Assembly (NCBI GenBank): GCA_950097015.1
Contig: CATNEN010000001.1
Span: forward strand, 899,501 to 963,500
Direction: 5' to 3'
DNA length: 64,000 nucleotides
Origin: Macrostomum hystrix
Lineage: Eukaryota > Platyhelminthes > Macrostomidae
Part shown: piece after piece, positions 31,391 to 41,479 of the stretch
How positions within the stretch are numbered: the stretch's first letter is position 1
Layout of the letters: each line of letters starts with the position of its first letter
Position numbers and translations under genes: made by a program
The notes under the pieces: generated by a model
Told to the model about the DNA's origin: nothing
Seen by the model: the letters and a program-made list of their open reading frames with translations, nothing else
Databases searched by the model: none

Positions 31391-31843
31391 ATGGAGCATA
31401 GGAGAATCAGCAAGCAGGTGATGGAGCGGCAGCGCAGAGCCAGAATTAATGCCAGCTTCGAAAAACTCATACAGCTGCTGAAGGCCAACAAGGTGATAAA
31501 ACCGTACCGGCTTCAGCGTCTAGAGAAGGCCGAAATCCTGGAGCTGAATGTCGAGCTGCTGCTGAATGGCGCAGCCAAGACTCAATCTGCGGCCATAAGC
31601 TTCTGCTGCAAGTCTTCGGCCTCATCAACGGTGTCGGCTTTGTCTACTGACGAAGAATCTAGCCAGTCGATAGACCAGCATCATCATCAGCAGCAGCAGC
31701 ATCAGCATCAGGATAAAGCCAGCCTGTGCGGCGTCCTTGGTAACCGGCCCCTGGAAACAGCATGCGGCATTACAAATCAACTTAGTGAACTTGTTTCGTT
31801 ATTTTTCGTTATTCAGTTGTGCTCAGTGCTCATGTGCTCATAA
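31391..31843 (+). CDS. Hes/Hey-like bHLH protein
   Basis: 150 residues starting MEHRRISKQVMERQRRARIN. The basic region and helix 1 are those of the Hes family (MER.RRARIN), followed by FEKLIQLLK, a loop, and helix 2 LEKAEILELNVELLL. Hes proteins repress transcription at N- and E-boxes, often downstream of Notch. The Pro typical of the Hes basic region (KPxxEKRRR) is replaced by Gln here. After the bHLH come Ser-rich and His/Gln-rich stretches; no Orange domain or WRPW tail is seen. A possible donor (CTTG|GTAACC near 31740) could splice away the odd hydrophobic end (LVSLFFVIQLCSVLMCS), so the true C-terminus is uncertain. A TATA box lies just upstream. Confidence 0.75.
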   Translation: MEHRRISKQVMERQRRARINASFEKLIQLLKANKVIKPYRLQRLEKAEILELNVELLLNGAAKTQSAAISFCCKSSASSTVSALSTDEESSQSIDQHHHQQQQHQHQDKASLCGVLGNRPLETACGITNQLSELVSLFFVIQLCSVLMCS

Positions 31844-32103
31844 ATATATGTGTGCTCGTATGCTCATAATTGTGTTCAGACCTGTAGACGCTGCACTTTT
31901 ACGGCCTTCCGGTTGGTCTTTCTTGACGTGCTTGGTGTCGTGGAGCTGCTGCTTTCTCTTCCTGGAGATTCTATGATGAGAATCTATGATGAAAACTAGG
32001 ATGAGAATCTAGGATGAGAATATAAAATGAGAATATAAAATGAGAATCCAGGATGAGAATCGTAAATACAATGCAACTCGGATACCTGCGAAATATAAGT
32101 CCT

Positions 32104-32230
32104 GCATCTCACTACCACACTTCCTCTCACTCTGCTGCATCTCACTACCACACTTCCTCTCACCCTACTGCATCTCACTACCACACTTCCTCTCACCCTA
32201 CTGATCTCCCTTTCACCCTACTGATCTCCC
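32104..32230 (-). repeat. Tandem repeat related to 25042-25163
   Basis: Units with CTGCATCTCACTACCACACT plus TCCTCTCACC, then CTACTGATCTCCCTTTCACC. The minus strand reads GGTGAGAGG..ATCAGTA and GTGGTAGTGAGATGCAG, as at 25042-25190. Minus-strand GSVVVRCSRVR-like frames are artefacts. Confidence 0.75.
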
Positions 32231-32286
32231 CCACAGAAACCTTCTTCAGATTTCAGTCGCTCCAGCACCGCCTGCTTTAGCTTATT

Positions 32287-34012
32287 TTATCCGGCAGACA
32301 AAAACGTAACCGGGTGCGACGTCAGCCACTCGCGACTGATCCGATTCAGTACAGTCGTGGGTATGGCAGCAAGAGTACGCGGCAAATGCCACGCCAAGCG
32401 GGTGCGCAACTCTAGCGTGATAGACAGTTGAAGTGCGCCTTGCATGCACTGCCGCTCCATCGACGTGTACAAGCTCTCTACGATGGCCTCAGGGCAGCCC
32501 TTGGCAAGGGCCCAATCTAAGAGCGCGCAAAGTGGCTTGCCTAGTTGTGTGTACAATTGGTCATCGTTGTACATGGCTTTTATAAACGCCTGTTCCTGTA
32601 CTTTGAGTTTAACAGGTCCTTGTCCGAAGTCAATCGCAAATTCATCCGATACTTCGGTTAACGCCAGTGTCAGCACTCGGTCGTCTGGCACAGTGTCACC
32701 GAAAAGCACTCGCCGACAGTGGGCCGAGGTGCTATCTTCACCCCAGACAATCTGCTTGAGCGTGTCGCGCCAGAGGGTGTGCAGATCAACTGGTTGCAAG
32801 TCGGCTGAATCGAATAGGTCGCGCAGACTGCGTCGTGAACGAGCGGCTTCAGCGGCCATGGTGAAAGCATTTCGACCATAGACCACAAAGTGCGCTTCGT
32901 GCCTCAAAAACACTGTGGCGCCGGATGACCCACGACGAAGACGACCGCACATAGCTCCAACAACCAGCAAGGCCAAACGCTGACGACAGAAGATTAATAA
33001 AACTCGGGATAGAGTGGGACGTTCGTACACTGAGACGGTCACCTAAGGCTGTCACTAACTCAACGCCTGCAGACAAGGCCCATTTAAGTGTGGATCTGAC
33101 GTTGCGACCAGCGTGCCTACTCTCCAATTCAGAATCCGACTCTGAGTCGCTGCTCGAGTCCTCACTGTCACTGATGTGACGGCACCTACGGTCCAAAATA
33201 CACTGAGGAACAGTAGTGGTCGTGGCCAAATCAACGTCGTGGTAGACACCCTTCTGTAGGTCGGTTATATTGGTTAACAGCAATGGCAGATACTGCCGGA
33301 GATCTTGATTTGCTGCAGTAGCTGACGCAAATGAATCCAGCTCTCCATCCATGTTCTGGAACTCGTGTAACTGGGATAAAGCGGCTTTTTTTGCTCCAGC
33401 TCCACAGACAGCCTCGAGATATCCTCGACCATGCTCCAGACAGGCAGCTGTAGGTCCTGGCAGCGTAGCATAGTTGCATAGAACGGTTTCATCACTTCGC
33501 TAAAGATCAGCAACTCAGTATTTATGTGCTTGTGTAATTTTATTGTTAATATTAAAAACTGAAGTAATGTCTACCGACTACCGGCACTAGCCTCCGATTA
33601 GTTATCATATATGGCTGCTTTCTCTCTTATTATTTATTTTTCGTTTAGCAGTGATAATTATACAATAAGTAAAAAAGTAAGTGACAGGCTTACTTCGCCA
33701 ATGCCGTTGCCTGGCCGCCCGAGAGACTGGCATCAGCACTGCTGTACACGTCAGGCGCACCAAGGCAATACGCCCTTCGCAGTCCATCTCCGTGAAACGC
33801 GCACTCCATTACAGCTTGGTTAGTCGTACGCGCTGGAGTGCTTTTGTCCATAGTAAGACAAAAAAAGGAGGCAGAGAAGTAGACGGCAGAGGATCTTCTA
33901 AATCTGCGGCCACGATACGCATGATAATGCGATCGGCTGTCTCCCATATGGAGTTACAAACCTTGCGGCCATGCTGCTTGTCTCCAATGTAAACGTTGTT
34001 GACATAACGCAT
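32287..34012 (-). pseudogene. hAT-type transposase relic (C17orf113/ZNF862-like)
   Basis: Several minus-strand frames align in order to a hAT-like protein: KQHGRKVCNSIWETADRI; then FFCLTMDKSTPARTTNQAVM; then LIFSEVMKPFYATMLRCQDL; then an acidic Ser-rich insert; and a C-terminal piece with KGCPEAIVESLYTSMERQ and LELRTRLAWHLPRTL. The MDKSTP segment matches the first catalytic Asp region (D.STD) of hAT elements. Reading shifts at about 33800, 33480 and 33040 break it. The assignment rests on recognised style of these segments rather than a full match, so the subfamily is tentative. Confidence 0.6.
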
Positions 34013-35029
34013 TGCGTTAAATCCCTCTTATTGTGTGGCTCCAGTCCCAGAGAGCACGACCGACAAGCCGGAAGTTACCAGAGCCTTTGCTGCAGTCATG
34101 TGGCGATTAAGCTGCTCGGATTCACTTCCTAGCTCACCGAAAGCTCTGAAAGGTGAAAGAAGAGTAGCAGGTAAGCGTTCTGTGACGTTGTCACTTGTTG
34201 CAGGCGCCCCTATGAATTAAATTTACGCGTTAATTTACGTAGCTAATTTACATGCGTACTAACTAGGGCCGTTTTACTGATGTCATTAGGCTATCATCCA
34301 TTTTTACAGTTTCGTGTGGTTAGTTGTAATTTTTAGTGTTACTGTGAGTAGGCGTTGATGCACATCGCGCTGCCCCAGCTTGTTTTTCGCTAGTGTCTCA
34401 ATGTCGTCTGCCCAGACCAGTGTACTTAAACGCTCATTGGCTGGGGCCAGATTCTAGATTTATCGATCGCCATGTTCTGCAGTTTGTTAGTTTATTTAAC
34501 CAAGGGCTTTAGGCCCGCTCGCGCTCCACTTGGCCGTTCCTTACCGTGTCCTTGGCCGTTCCTTACCGTGTCTTTGCCGTGTCCATTCTCTCGCCGTGCC
34601 GTTCCGTTCCGTGCTGTCTCTGTTTCTTTCCGCGTACCGTTTCTGTTCTTTTCGCGCCCACTCTGTACTGCCACTCTGCTATCATCCGCTGTCTTCGTAT
34701 TCGCTGCAATCGTTGAGCTCCTGCACCTTTCCTTTAACCACATTGCTTGTCGTGCATCCCAGTGAAATAAACAAGAATAAAAGTGCTACTGATGTGGAGT
34801 GTACTACGGGAATCGAGTGGGAATGTGAGCCAGCAGAATTTTTCGAATTTTTAGGAATTAATAATCGCGACCCAACTAGCAGCTGGCCACAAAAACAAGA
34901 TCATTAATCTTAGGGCCGGGTTTGGGGCGGCGGTGAATTAAGTAGCCGACAAATCCCCTCTCTCTGGATCTGTTCTAGACCCCCGTAGGAATGACTGATC
35001 GCGGGCCATAACTTTATTGTATGAGCTAC
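34013..35029. other. No confident gene; CT-rich stretch with a short duplication
   Basis: TTGGCCGTTCCTTACCGTGT is duplicated in tandem near 34535-34570 within a C/T-rich stretch, followed by CAGTGAAATAAACAAGAATAAA near 34760. This could be the leader/terminator part of an LTR or transposon, but I find no partner copy. 34035-34210 may continue the hAT relic on the minus strand. Confidence 0.35.
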
Positions 35030-35340
35030 ACCTTTTTGCACTCAAATTCGTAATTTCTGCAATCAAGTTCAATAAAAACTGCATTCATATTCGGACAAAC
35101 TCTATGGCTATACTTGTGAACTGCAAGCAAATACGGCAAACTGCGTTTAAGTTCGGCAAAATGCATTAAAATTCGGCAAAATGCATTCAAAGTCGGCAAA
35201 ATGCATTCGAATTCGGCAAACTGCATTCAAATTCGGCACCAGCTCAACCAGATACAAAAATATCTATGGCACAAGCCCATCATATTGATCCAACTGCATT
35301 CAAATTCGCCAAACTGCAAGCAAATTCGGCAGCAGAAGTA
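35030..35340. repeat. Degenerate 20-bp repeats, CAAATTCGGCAAACTGCATT
   Basis: About ten variable units, interrupted by CTATGGCTATACTTGTGAAC (35107) and ATCTATGGCACAAGCCC (35260). Resembles 6560-6780. Probably subterminal repeats of the transposon whose transposase relic lies at 35562-35783. Confidence 0.75.
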
Positions 35341-35561
35341 TGAGAAAAGGAATGGGGTGTATTGTGCTGTGACTAAGTACTGAATAAACCAATTTCTAAT
35401 GACAGACAGTAACAGTGCATATGTGAAACAATGAAAAGTACTTAAATAGGTCAATAAGAACCACAAACAAGATTTAAACCGGACAATTCAAAACATTTTG
35501 GTGAGCAATTAAAAAAAGTTCGAACAATGCGAAAATAATGGTCATTTGCCAGTTTCAGCGA

Positions 35562-35783
35562 CTAGTCACCGAGAATTTCCTGCCGAGCAAGGTAGCGAGG
35601 CACGAATGAAAAACACGAAAAATGAAAATGAAGATAAGAAAATGATTTCATAAGAAAATGAAAAACATTGTACCACGCATTGCAGTTTGCTGGTGTAACG
35701 GTCATAACGGTGTTATCAGCGAATCGGCGCAGCTCGTCAAACCTAAATTGCACGAGACTTCTTCCGGCGCGGGCCTCTGCGGT
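35562..35783 (-). pseudogene. IS630-type transposase, C-terminal relic
   Basis: Minus-strand translation gives EARAGRSLVQFRFDELRRFA, then ANCNAWYN, and after an A/T-rich insert FVPRYLARQEILGD and stop. It parallels the C-terminus of the transposase at 6942-8099 (EARAGRTLVEYRRDELARLA, CLEWYN, FIPRCL). The insert consists of ATGAAAA-like repeats. The catalytic core is missing. Confidence 0.75.
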
Positions 35784-36125
35784 CTAGGGTTTATAACTTT
35801 TCTCGGGTAAAAACAAGCTTAGCCATATTAGCAACTCCACCCCATTCCTTTTCTCATAAAACATAGATATAAGGACTTCCAGTCGAATTATGCGGGATGT
35901 TATTATTATATGGCGCTGTAACTTGGCGCTCTCCGGGATTTTATTTTGTAGCCGTGGCTGGGTTACAGCCATAGACGATATTAAGCAAACCCACTCAACG
36001 TCATTCAATAGCAGTGAGCGACAACCAGTAATGAAAAAACAAAAGTACAACGATATGAAGGGTGACAGGGAGATTTGCAAAACAGTCTTTGCGGCAGAGA
36101 AACACAGTTTCATACAGCGGATACT

Positions 36126-37512
36126 TCACACAGGCCCATCAGGAGACACTCCGACGTTCGTTGGCCCGATGTTCTGCACGACCGTGCAGTTATTGAAGAC
36201 GAACGTGTGTCCGCCGCATCGCGAATCACTTGCCACCTCCGGGACCACCTTGCCGTCGACCACCAGGCTTGACGTCTTGATCAGATTCATCGATGTCCGC
36301 TTGTACGCGCGCACGCCTTCTACGCTGCGGTGTCCCGTGCGCTCCATGATAATCTGCTCGTCCACTCCGGCTTGGTACAGGCGCGTCGCACATGTTGCCC
36401 TCAGGCTGTGGTTGGTCAGCTTGGGGACGCCAGAGTCGGTGGTTATGTCGGCCATCATCTTGCACAATTGGTTCTTGCCAATCGGTCTGGATGTGAACCA
36501 CACCGTGTTGCTCTCCCAGTTCTTAGCTGGCTGCAGGTAGAACCTCTACACACCTGATGGTCGCACCTTCAGAAACTTCTTGAACGCTGTCAGGTGGCAG
36601 ATGCGGTTGCCTAGATGGGACGTAGATGGGACGTATACCCGGTCCACTAGTTTGTGCCGTTTGTCATTGAGGCCACCTTGATTGGTCTTTGACGTTGCCT
36701 CCTTGTAAACAAGGCACTCTTCATTCTCGCGCACTGCAACCTGCAGCTGCGTCAGTAGCATACCCGCGTGCTCCACACCGCCACGCAGGGCAAAATGAAG
36801 TCCGTTGAGGAAGAAGAGTGTCTTCGTCAACCGGACGGGATCGTCCACGCCGAGAACTCCGGACTGCCAGATCTTCTCCTCGTCGGACACGCAGAGGATT
36901 CCAGCAGGCTTAGCGTTGAGAGACGAACCAGCTGCGGTTGACAATTTCATGGCCGCGTCCAGGGAGTCTCTGAATGGCCGCAGCTCCGCAGACTTGAACA
37001 GATCAACAGTCGGATTGGCCTCGCGAATGACCGCCTGAAGTCCAGCGGCGATTGACACGAGTGAACCGCCAGGATATCGGTCGCCATTCACTTTTCGCAC
37101 CTCATGGATGAAACGGCCCAGCGTCGTATCATCTCCTCGATGGTGAACTCCGTGATGGGCTTCACGGCGACGGTGCTACCACGCGCATTTATCCACTCTT
37201 GGAAGGTTCGCAGGGCCCACTTGTTGCGATTGACAGTGCCCCTCGGACGAACAGATTGGTTTAACACCCCAATTTCGCCGACTACAGCGAATCGCCTGCC
37301 ATCCGCCTCGCCGTTGTTCACCGCTCCGTCCGTGCCTTCCAGTTCTCTCAGCGCGCCTTCGATTGGCTCTACTCCTTCTAGATTTTCAAGCTCCAATTCT
37401 CGCTGTTCATTCATCGCAGCGGCCAGCCATTGATGTTCACGCATATCGCGATCAGGGTGTGACTCTACGGACGCTACGAACGCGGCTGGCAACACATTCG
37501 GGTCAAAGTTAC
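36126..37512 (-). pseudogene. Crypton tyrosine recombinase, broken
   Basis: Starts within YVGNFDPNVLPAAF, equivalent to YVGDYDPNKL of the Crypton at 5233-6063; its own start codon is lost where a repeat array begins. It has RNKWALRTFQEW, a frameshift near 37130, FIHEVRKVNGDRYPGGSLVS, ESLDAAMK, LNGLHFALRGGVEH (first catalytic Arg), an in-frame TAG at 36546-36548, then NHSLRATCATRLYQAG (HxxR box), ERTGHRSVEG (second His) and AYKRTS (nucleophilic Tyr). All catalytic residues remain, but one frameshift and one stop break it. Crypton recombinases cut and join DNA without RNase-H chemistry. The C-terminal tail continues about 75 residues beyond the Tyr. Confidence 0.85.
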
Positions 37513-37526
37513 CAACATAATATGTA

Positions 37527-38260
37527 TATGTTAAGGTATTTTCGCGAAAATACTGCTATGCTATTAAACAAAGGTAGTTGTCGGTATTTTTGCAAAAGTT
37601 ATTAAAGTAGGTTATATGCGTGGCTATATGTTAAGGTATTTTCGCGAAAATACTGCTATGCTATTAAACAAAGGTAGTTGGCGGTATTTTTGCAAAAGTT
37701 CTTGAAGTTGTGTGCGTGACTATATCTTAAGGTATTTTCGCGAAAATACTGCTATGCTATTAAACGCAGGTAGTAAAGGTAGTTTGTGGTATTTTTGCAA
37801 AAGTTATTAAAGTAGTGTGCATGGCTACATCTTAAGGTATTTTCGCGAAAATACTGCTATGCTATTAAACAAAGGTAGTTGGCGGTATTTTTGCATAAGT
37901 TATTAAATTAGGTTATATGCGTGGCTATATCTTAAGGTATTTTCGCGAAAATACTGCTATGCTATTAAACAAAGGTAGTTGGCGGTATTTTTGCAAAAGT
38001 TATTAAATTAGGTTATATGCGTGGCTATATGTTAAGGTATTTTCGCGAAAATACTGCTATGCTATTAAACAAAGGTAGTTGGCGGTATTTTTGCAAAAGT
38101 TCTTGAAGTTGTGTGCGTGGCTATATCTTAAGGTATTTTCGCGAAAATACATGCATATTATTAGACTAAGTATCTTGTACATTTTTAACCATAGACATAT
38201 TTAGTATTTCTGAAAATTGCCAAGAGTCATGAGTGCATTTTTTTCGCGAAAAGACTATAT
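37527..38260. repeat. Tandem array of ~100-bp units with an 18-bp palindrome (array 1)
   Basis: Seven units, spaced 96-105 bp where I counted (palindromes at 37535, 37636, 37732 and 37837 for the first four). Each holds the perfect palindrome GTATTTTCGCGAAAATAC, a spacer with CTATTAAACAAAGGTAG, and a second weaker dyad TATTTTTGCAAAAGTT about 50 bp away. The last unit runs into an end block (38155-38260) with ACCATAGACATATTTAGTAT and TTTTTTTCGCGAAAAGAC. It is the left-most array of the island. Confidence 0.92.
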
Positions 38261-38594
38261 ATTATCTATATATTGTATTGAATACCTGTGAATGAAAAAT
38301 AATGACAGTTTTTTTTGCAAAAATACTAACGATACGATGATGAACATATTTTTGCGAAAGAACATGTTCTAAAACAAATACAAACTGCGAAATTGCTTTG
38401 AGTACTAACATACAAACAATAATGCTTAACATAGTGCTGATGATTGTTGGTGATGGTATTTTCGCGAAAAGATTAGTGTATTTTCAATCATTTACAACAC
38501 AACACATATGTAGATATCAAATAGTATTGATAATCAGAAGCTTTATAAAATCACTGTAATTTATCATAGTGAATGTATTTTTTATAATATCATT

Positions 38595-39368
38595 TCAAAC
38601 TTGTGCCTCCTCAATTGCAATCGCTACTGCTGCTGACGCTTCCGCCTCTTCAGCTGCGGCATACAATAGGCAGTCGTCAGCTGGGTCAAATGTACAGCTA
38701 CTGGCTGTCATCGCTGCTGCTGACGCCTCTGCCTCTTCAGCTGCGGCATACAATAGGCAGTCGTCAGCTGGATCAAATAAACAGCTACTGGCTGCCATCG
38801 CTGCCGCTGCTGCTGACGCCTCTGCCTCTTCAGCTGCGGCATACAATAGGCAGTCGTCAGCTGGGTCAAATAAGCAGCTACTGGCTGCCATCGCTGCCGC
38901 TGCTGCTGACGCCTCTGCCTCTTCAGCTGCGGCATACAATAGGCAGTCGTCAGCTGGGTCAAATAAGCAGCTACTGGCTGCCATCGCTGCCGCTGCTGCT
39001 GACGCCTCCGCCTCTTCAGCTGCGGCATACAAAAGCTCGTCATCAGCTGGGTCAAATAAGCAGCTACTGGCTGCCATCGCTGCCGCTGCTGCTGACGCCT
39101 CCGCCTCTTCAGCTGCGGCATATAAAAGCTCGTCGTCAGCTGAGTCTAAGCAATTGGCTGCCATCGCCGCTTCGACCTCTTCAGCTACGGCGTATAACAA
39201 ATGGTCGTCTGCCAGGCCGAATACAAAACTGTATGTTGAATTGTATGTTTCATCATACCCGTAGTCATCATAGCCTGGCTCTTCATTCAGCTCAACGTCA
39301 TCGTCGTGACAGTTTGATGTCTCCGCATCGTTTAGAGTTGGCGCTGATGATGATGGTGATGCAGGCAT
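38595..39368 (-). CDS. Ala-rich acidic protein with 31-residue repeats
   Basis: A 257-residue frame starting MPASPSSSAPTLNDAETSNC, an acidic/Tyr-rich leader (EEPGYDDYGYDETYN), then six or seven repeats of 31 residues (93 bp) with the core PADDELLYAAAEEAEASAAA. No known domain. The Leu-Leu-Tyr-Ala plus Glu/Ala pattern suggests amphipathic helices. The opposite strand is also open (38569-39264) because the unit is a multiple of three; I prefer the minus strand for its non-repetitive leader and ATG. It lies at the left end of the island, after array 1. Confidence 0.5.
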   Translation of the reverse strand: MPASPSSSAPTLNDAETSNCHDDDVELNEEPGYDDYGYDETYNSTYSFVFGLADDHLLYAVAEEVEAAMAANCLDSADDELLYAAAEEAEASAAAAAMAASSCLFDPADDELLYAAAEEAEASAAAAAMAASSCLFDPADDCLLYAAAEEAEASAAAAAMAASSCLFDPADDCLLYAAAEEAEASAAAAAMAASSCLFDPADDCLLYAAAEEAEASAAAMTASSCTFDPADDCLLYAAAEEAEASAAVAIAIEEAQV

Positions 39369-39605
39369 GGCGAGACAATGGGGGTAGTATTTAAAATGCT
39401 TAACTTGTTTAATTTACTTAATTAATTGTCCAAAGTTTAAACTGCATTGACTGCAGCATATTCTTAATAACATAAGATTATTAGCAAGCTGGTTACCATA
39501 GACTAGCGATCGGGTTTTTTAGTTATTTTCTTTACTAAGGTAAGTGGCGTAACTTATTTACACATTTTAGATTATTAATTATTGTTTCAAATAAAAAACT
39601 ACAAC

Positions 39606-40064
39606 ATGTCATCCCTGGGTGGGTGGCACAATGGCGGAGATCGAGATCGAGATATCGACAGAGAGGATCACAACTCTGGCAACGACAAACCGATCTCGTG
39701 CCCTACCGTCAGTAGCAGCACGGATGTCGTGATTGGCACTGAGCGGCGTCGACGAAGGCACAGTTCGGATAGTAGTTCAGACTCCGATTTTGCTATTCTG
39801 CCTTCACGTCAACGTGTTCAGTACGTATTGCATCGTCCAGGTGTCGTGCGCATTTACAATAAGAGATTTGGAATTGTGAACGCCAATCCGACACGTGATT
39901 TAGCCGGCCAATTGCAACTGCCGCAGCATGCGCAAGTGACCGATATACAGTCACCAATTATAAGCAGCAGCAGCAGCAACAGTAACAATGGCGGCACTGG
40001 CACTGAAAGAGAGCGCGGCGATGCCAATCGTGCTGCAAATAACCCAGATTTGAATGACATGTAG
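39606..40064 (+). CDS. Hypothetical Ser/Arg-rich protein
   Basis: 152 residues starting MSSLGGWHNGGDRDRDIDRE. It has an acidic-basic leader, RRRRRHSSDSSSDSDFAIL (a likely nuclear signal next to Ser-Asp phospho-acceptor sites), a better-structured middle (QYVLHRPGVVRIYNKRFGIV) and an Asn/Ser-rich tail. No family recognised. The start is the ATG after TACAAC at 39601. It is transcribed away from the Ala-rich gene, with 237 bp between them. Confidence 0.45.
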   Translation: MSSLGGWHNGGDRDRDIDREDHNSGNDKPISCPTVSSSTDVVIGTERRRRRHSSDSSSDSDFAILPSRQRVQYVLHRPGVVRIYNKRFGIVNANPTRDLAGQLQLPQHAQVTDIQSPIISSSSSNSNNGGTGTERERGDANRAANNPDLNDM

Positions 40065-40589
40065 CAATTGTTTTGTTAAGCACTGTGTTAAGCACTGTTT
40101 CCATTGCTTATAATGAAATTAATTAACTGATTAATATAATTAGAAGTTTCATGTATTTGATTCATACATCAGAGTATTTAAAGTCGACAGTTCATGATGC
40201 CTGCAAATGTTTTAAAGTACTTTTATATACACTAGCTCTCGTTCACCTTCACGTGGTATATTCAAAGCATAAGAGTTTGCCGTCACTATTGACAATATAT
40301 TGTCGCGTTTACCATTAATCATAATCAGACGACTGATGAGATCAGTCAGTAATAAAATATTAATACGCGAACACAGATGTGTGCAGGTAGTCAACCGGTA
40401 ATTATTAATACGGTTTTTATTAAATTTCACCAATACATATAGAGTATAAATATATATAGAATTTCATTGGTTGAACAAATAATCGTGCCATTCTACAATT
40501 AGTCTGATTTGCAAAGTCGCGAGAGAAAAAATAAACGTGTAAACTATAATACATAAAATTCTGCATATAAATTCTGTATTTTACAGCAT
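40065..40589. other. Non-coding spacer in the island
   Basis: AT-rich, with AATTAATTAACTGATTAATA-type sequence. No gene recognised. Confidence 0.4.
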
Positions 40590-40970
40590 TCATTGTTCGA
40601 TGTACCCGTAGCGAACTCCATGTACGATGAGCTGGAGTTCAGCTTGGGCGTCCTCAAAAAGCTCTAGCACTTCGATGATGTCTTGTGCTTCATCCTCTCT
40701 TATACCAGTCACGAACAAGACAGCCATATAGTCTTCTGCTGACCGGTGCTGTTGCAGCCATTGTTGAGTGCGCCGTAATAATAAGCATAACTCATTAGCG
40801 CTATACTCAGCATTTGGAACACCGCGCTGCAAACTAGGTAGCTGCTCGAAGCACCCTCGATGCGCTATGAACCGGCCAATGCAATCTATGCGACAGCTGA
40901 GAAAGAGTTGAAATATGTGCGGGTGAAGATACATTTGCACTAACTGCATCTGATGGGCAATGAATGACAT
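40590..40970 (-). CDS. Novel ~130-residue protein family, member A
   Basis: 126 residues. It is clearly related to the protein at 56108-56527: CRIDCIGRFIAHRGCFEQLP against CDIACLAPFLAYRGRLEQLT, SLQRGVPNAEYSANEL against CLQRHCPTAELNVTQL, WLQQH against WLLQH, and VLELFEDAQAELQLIVHG against LLGLLEDTCLELQHILHG. Predicted all-helical, no signal peptide or membrane segment. The second half has an acidic E-DEA-D--E-L-L-ED pattern, faintly death-domain-like in length and helicity, but I cannot support that. Conservation of two diverged copies within one island suggests function. Confidence 0.6.
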   Translation of the reverse strand: MSFIAHQMQLVQMYLHPHIFQLFLSCRIDCIGRFIAHRGCFEQLPSLQRGVPNAEYSANELCLLLRRTQQWLQQHRSAEDYMAVLFVTGIREDEAQDIIEVLELFEDAQAELQLIVHGVRYGYIEQ

Positions 40971-41079
40971 GTTCAGTCAGTTAGTAAATCAAGCCAGCAT
41001 AAAGCTAAAAAAATAGTTAATTTAAAAATATTTTAAACTTTAATCAAAGCCCACATAGAGTATATTTTTTCGAACACAG

Positions 41080-41370
41080 ATGAGTCAGTCCACAGACAAA
41101 TCCAATGAATACAGGCCAGCCAGGGTATTAAGAACAATAAATTTTTTATCGGCCAAGAAATCAGCCCACAACCAAACTTCGCAAGCAAAGCAGCAACAAC
41201 AGCACAACAACAGCAGCTATGTCTACTTTCCCATTATTCCCGGCGGCGTTCCGGCACTACGTACTGGCGTCAGCCGCCGCCGAGTTAGAAGACGCAATGA
41301 GATCAACCATGGAGGTGGCAATGGAGGTAGCGGCGGCGGAAGCCTGGACGCCGGAACGGCGCCGGGCTGA
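41080..41370 (+). CDS. Hypothetical small ORF overlapping another frame
   Basis: 96 residues starting MSQSTDKSNEYRPARVLRTI, with a Gln/Asn run and SRRRVRRRNEINHGGG. From 41219 a second ATG-started frame (to 41479) overlaps it: MSTFPLFPAAFRHYVLASAA followed by an Ala/Arg/Glu-rich helix and RRVRAAMLRMARARRIAAGL. The second has the more protein-like composition. Only one may be real, or the true gene may splice from the first frame to the second. Family unknown. Confidence 0.35.
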   Translation: MSQSTDKSNEYRPARVLRTINFLSAKKSAHNQTSQAKQQQQHNNSSYVYFPIIPGGVPALRTGVSRRRVRRRNEINHGGGNGGSGGGSLDAGTAPG

Positions 41371-41479
41371 AGAAAATATGACAGCCGCTATACGGCGGGT
41401 CCGGGCGGCCATGTTACGCATGGCCCGGGCCCGTCGTATAGCGGCAGGGCTGGATCCATATGTGAGTAGTAGATTTTGA

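Noticed and set aside
34472-34907. Protein-coding gene in the C/T-rich stretch
   Set aside because: Overlapping frames on both strands follow base composition and a short duplication; no domain-like sequence.
37527-38170. CRISPR-like array
   Set aside because: The ~100-bp units repeat along their whole length with no unique spacers, and the DNA is clearly eukaryotic. It is a tandem repeat.
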